DNA of 5,927 nucleotides from an uncultured Collinsella sp. (lineage in GTDB: Bacteria; Actinomycetota; Coriobacteriia; Coriobacteriales; Coriobacteriaceae): contig CABRID010000115.1 in NCBI GenBank assembly GCA_902470895.1, forward strand, positions 1 to 5,927. Reading direction: 5' to 3'. The position numbers and the translations under genes were made by a program. Position 1 is the stretch's first letter, and every line of letters begins with the position of its first letter. The notes beneath the pieces were generated by a model. It made no database searches, was not told the DNA's origin, and saw nothing but the letters and a program-made list of their open reading frames with translations. This document shows, in pieces, positions 5,882-5,927 of the stretch.

Positions 5882-5927
5882 CTGTCTCTTATACACATCT
5901 GACGCTGCCGACGATACTCCTTGTGTA
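5882..5927 (-). other. Illumina Nextera adapter (sequencing artefact), inverted copy
   Basis: Positions 5882-5900 are the Tn5 mosaic end in reverse (CTGTCTCTTATACACATCT), 5901-5914 the reverse of the read-1 primer part, 5915-5922 the reverse complement of the same i5 index seen at the left end, and 5923-5927 the start of the P5 tail. It is the reverse complement of bases 2-47. Genomic sequence ends at 5881. Confidence 0.98.

Overview
The window is one 5.9 kb piece of an anaerobic cobalamin (vitamin B12) corrin-ring biosynthesis operon. It is capped at both ends by Illumina Nextera adapter sequence, so only positions 48-5881 are biological DNA. All seven genes lie on the + strand. In order they are cbiF (3' half only), cbiD, cbiL (internally shortened), cbiG, cbiH, cbiET (fusion) and cbiA (5' half only).

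The DNA is very GC-rich and packed without gaps. Consecutive genes overlap by 1 to 13 bases or lie 0 to 1 base apart, so no internal promoter, terminator, riboswitch or RNA gene is visible and no stretch lacks a gene. The gene set (cbiD, cbiG, cbiH, a CbiET fusion) is the oxygen-independent, early-cobalt-insertion route, so the host is probably an anaerobe. The base composition and the style of the Cbi proteins suggest a high-GC gut anaerobe such as a member of the Coriobacteriia/Eggerthellaceae. That placement is an inference from memory and not proven by the sequence.

In reaction order, CbiL methylates C20 of cobalt-precorrin-2 and CbiH methylates C17 with ring contraction. CbiF then methylates C11, CbiG opens the lactone ring and loses acetaldehyde, and CbiD methylates C1. 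CbiET carries out the C5/C15 methylations and the C12 decarboxylation, and CbiA amidates the a and c side chains. The reductase CbiJ, the mutase CbiC and the cobalt chelatase are not in the window and presumably lie outside it.

The main surprise is cbiL. Its reading frame encodes 124 residues where the family usually has about 230-240. The N-terminal ~50 residues join directly, in frame, to the C-terminal ~73, and the central SAM-binding segment is absent. This is either a real deletion or a chimera made during library preparation or assembly. Given the adapter caps, the artefact explanation must be taken seriously. Two proteins (CbiG and CbiET) also carry unusual low-complexity interdomain linkers, and the CbiG linker contains a perfect 22-bp palindrome. 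I see no previously undescribed system here.
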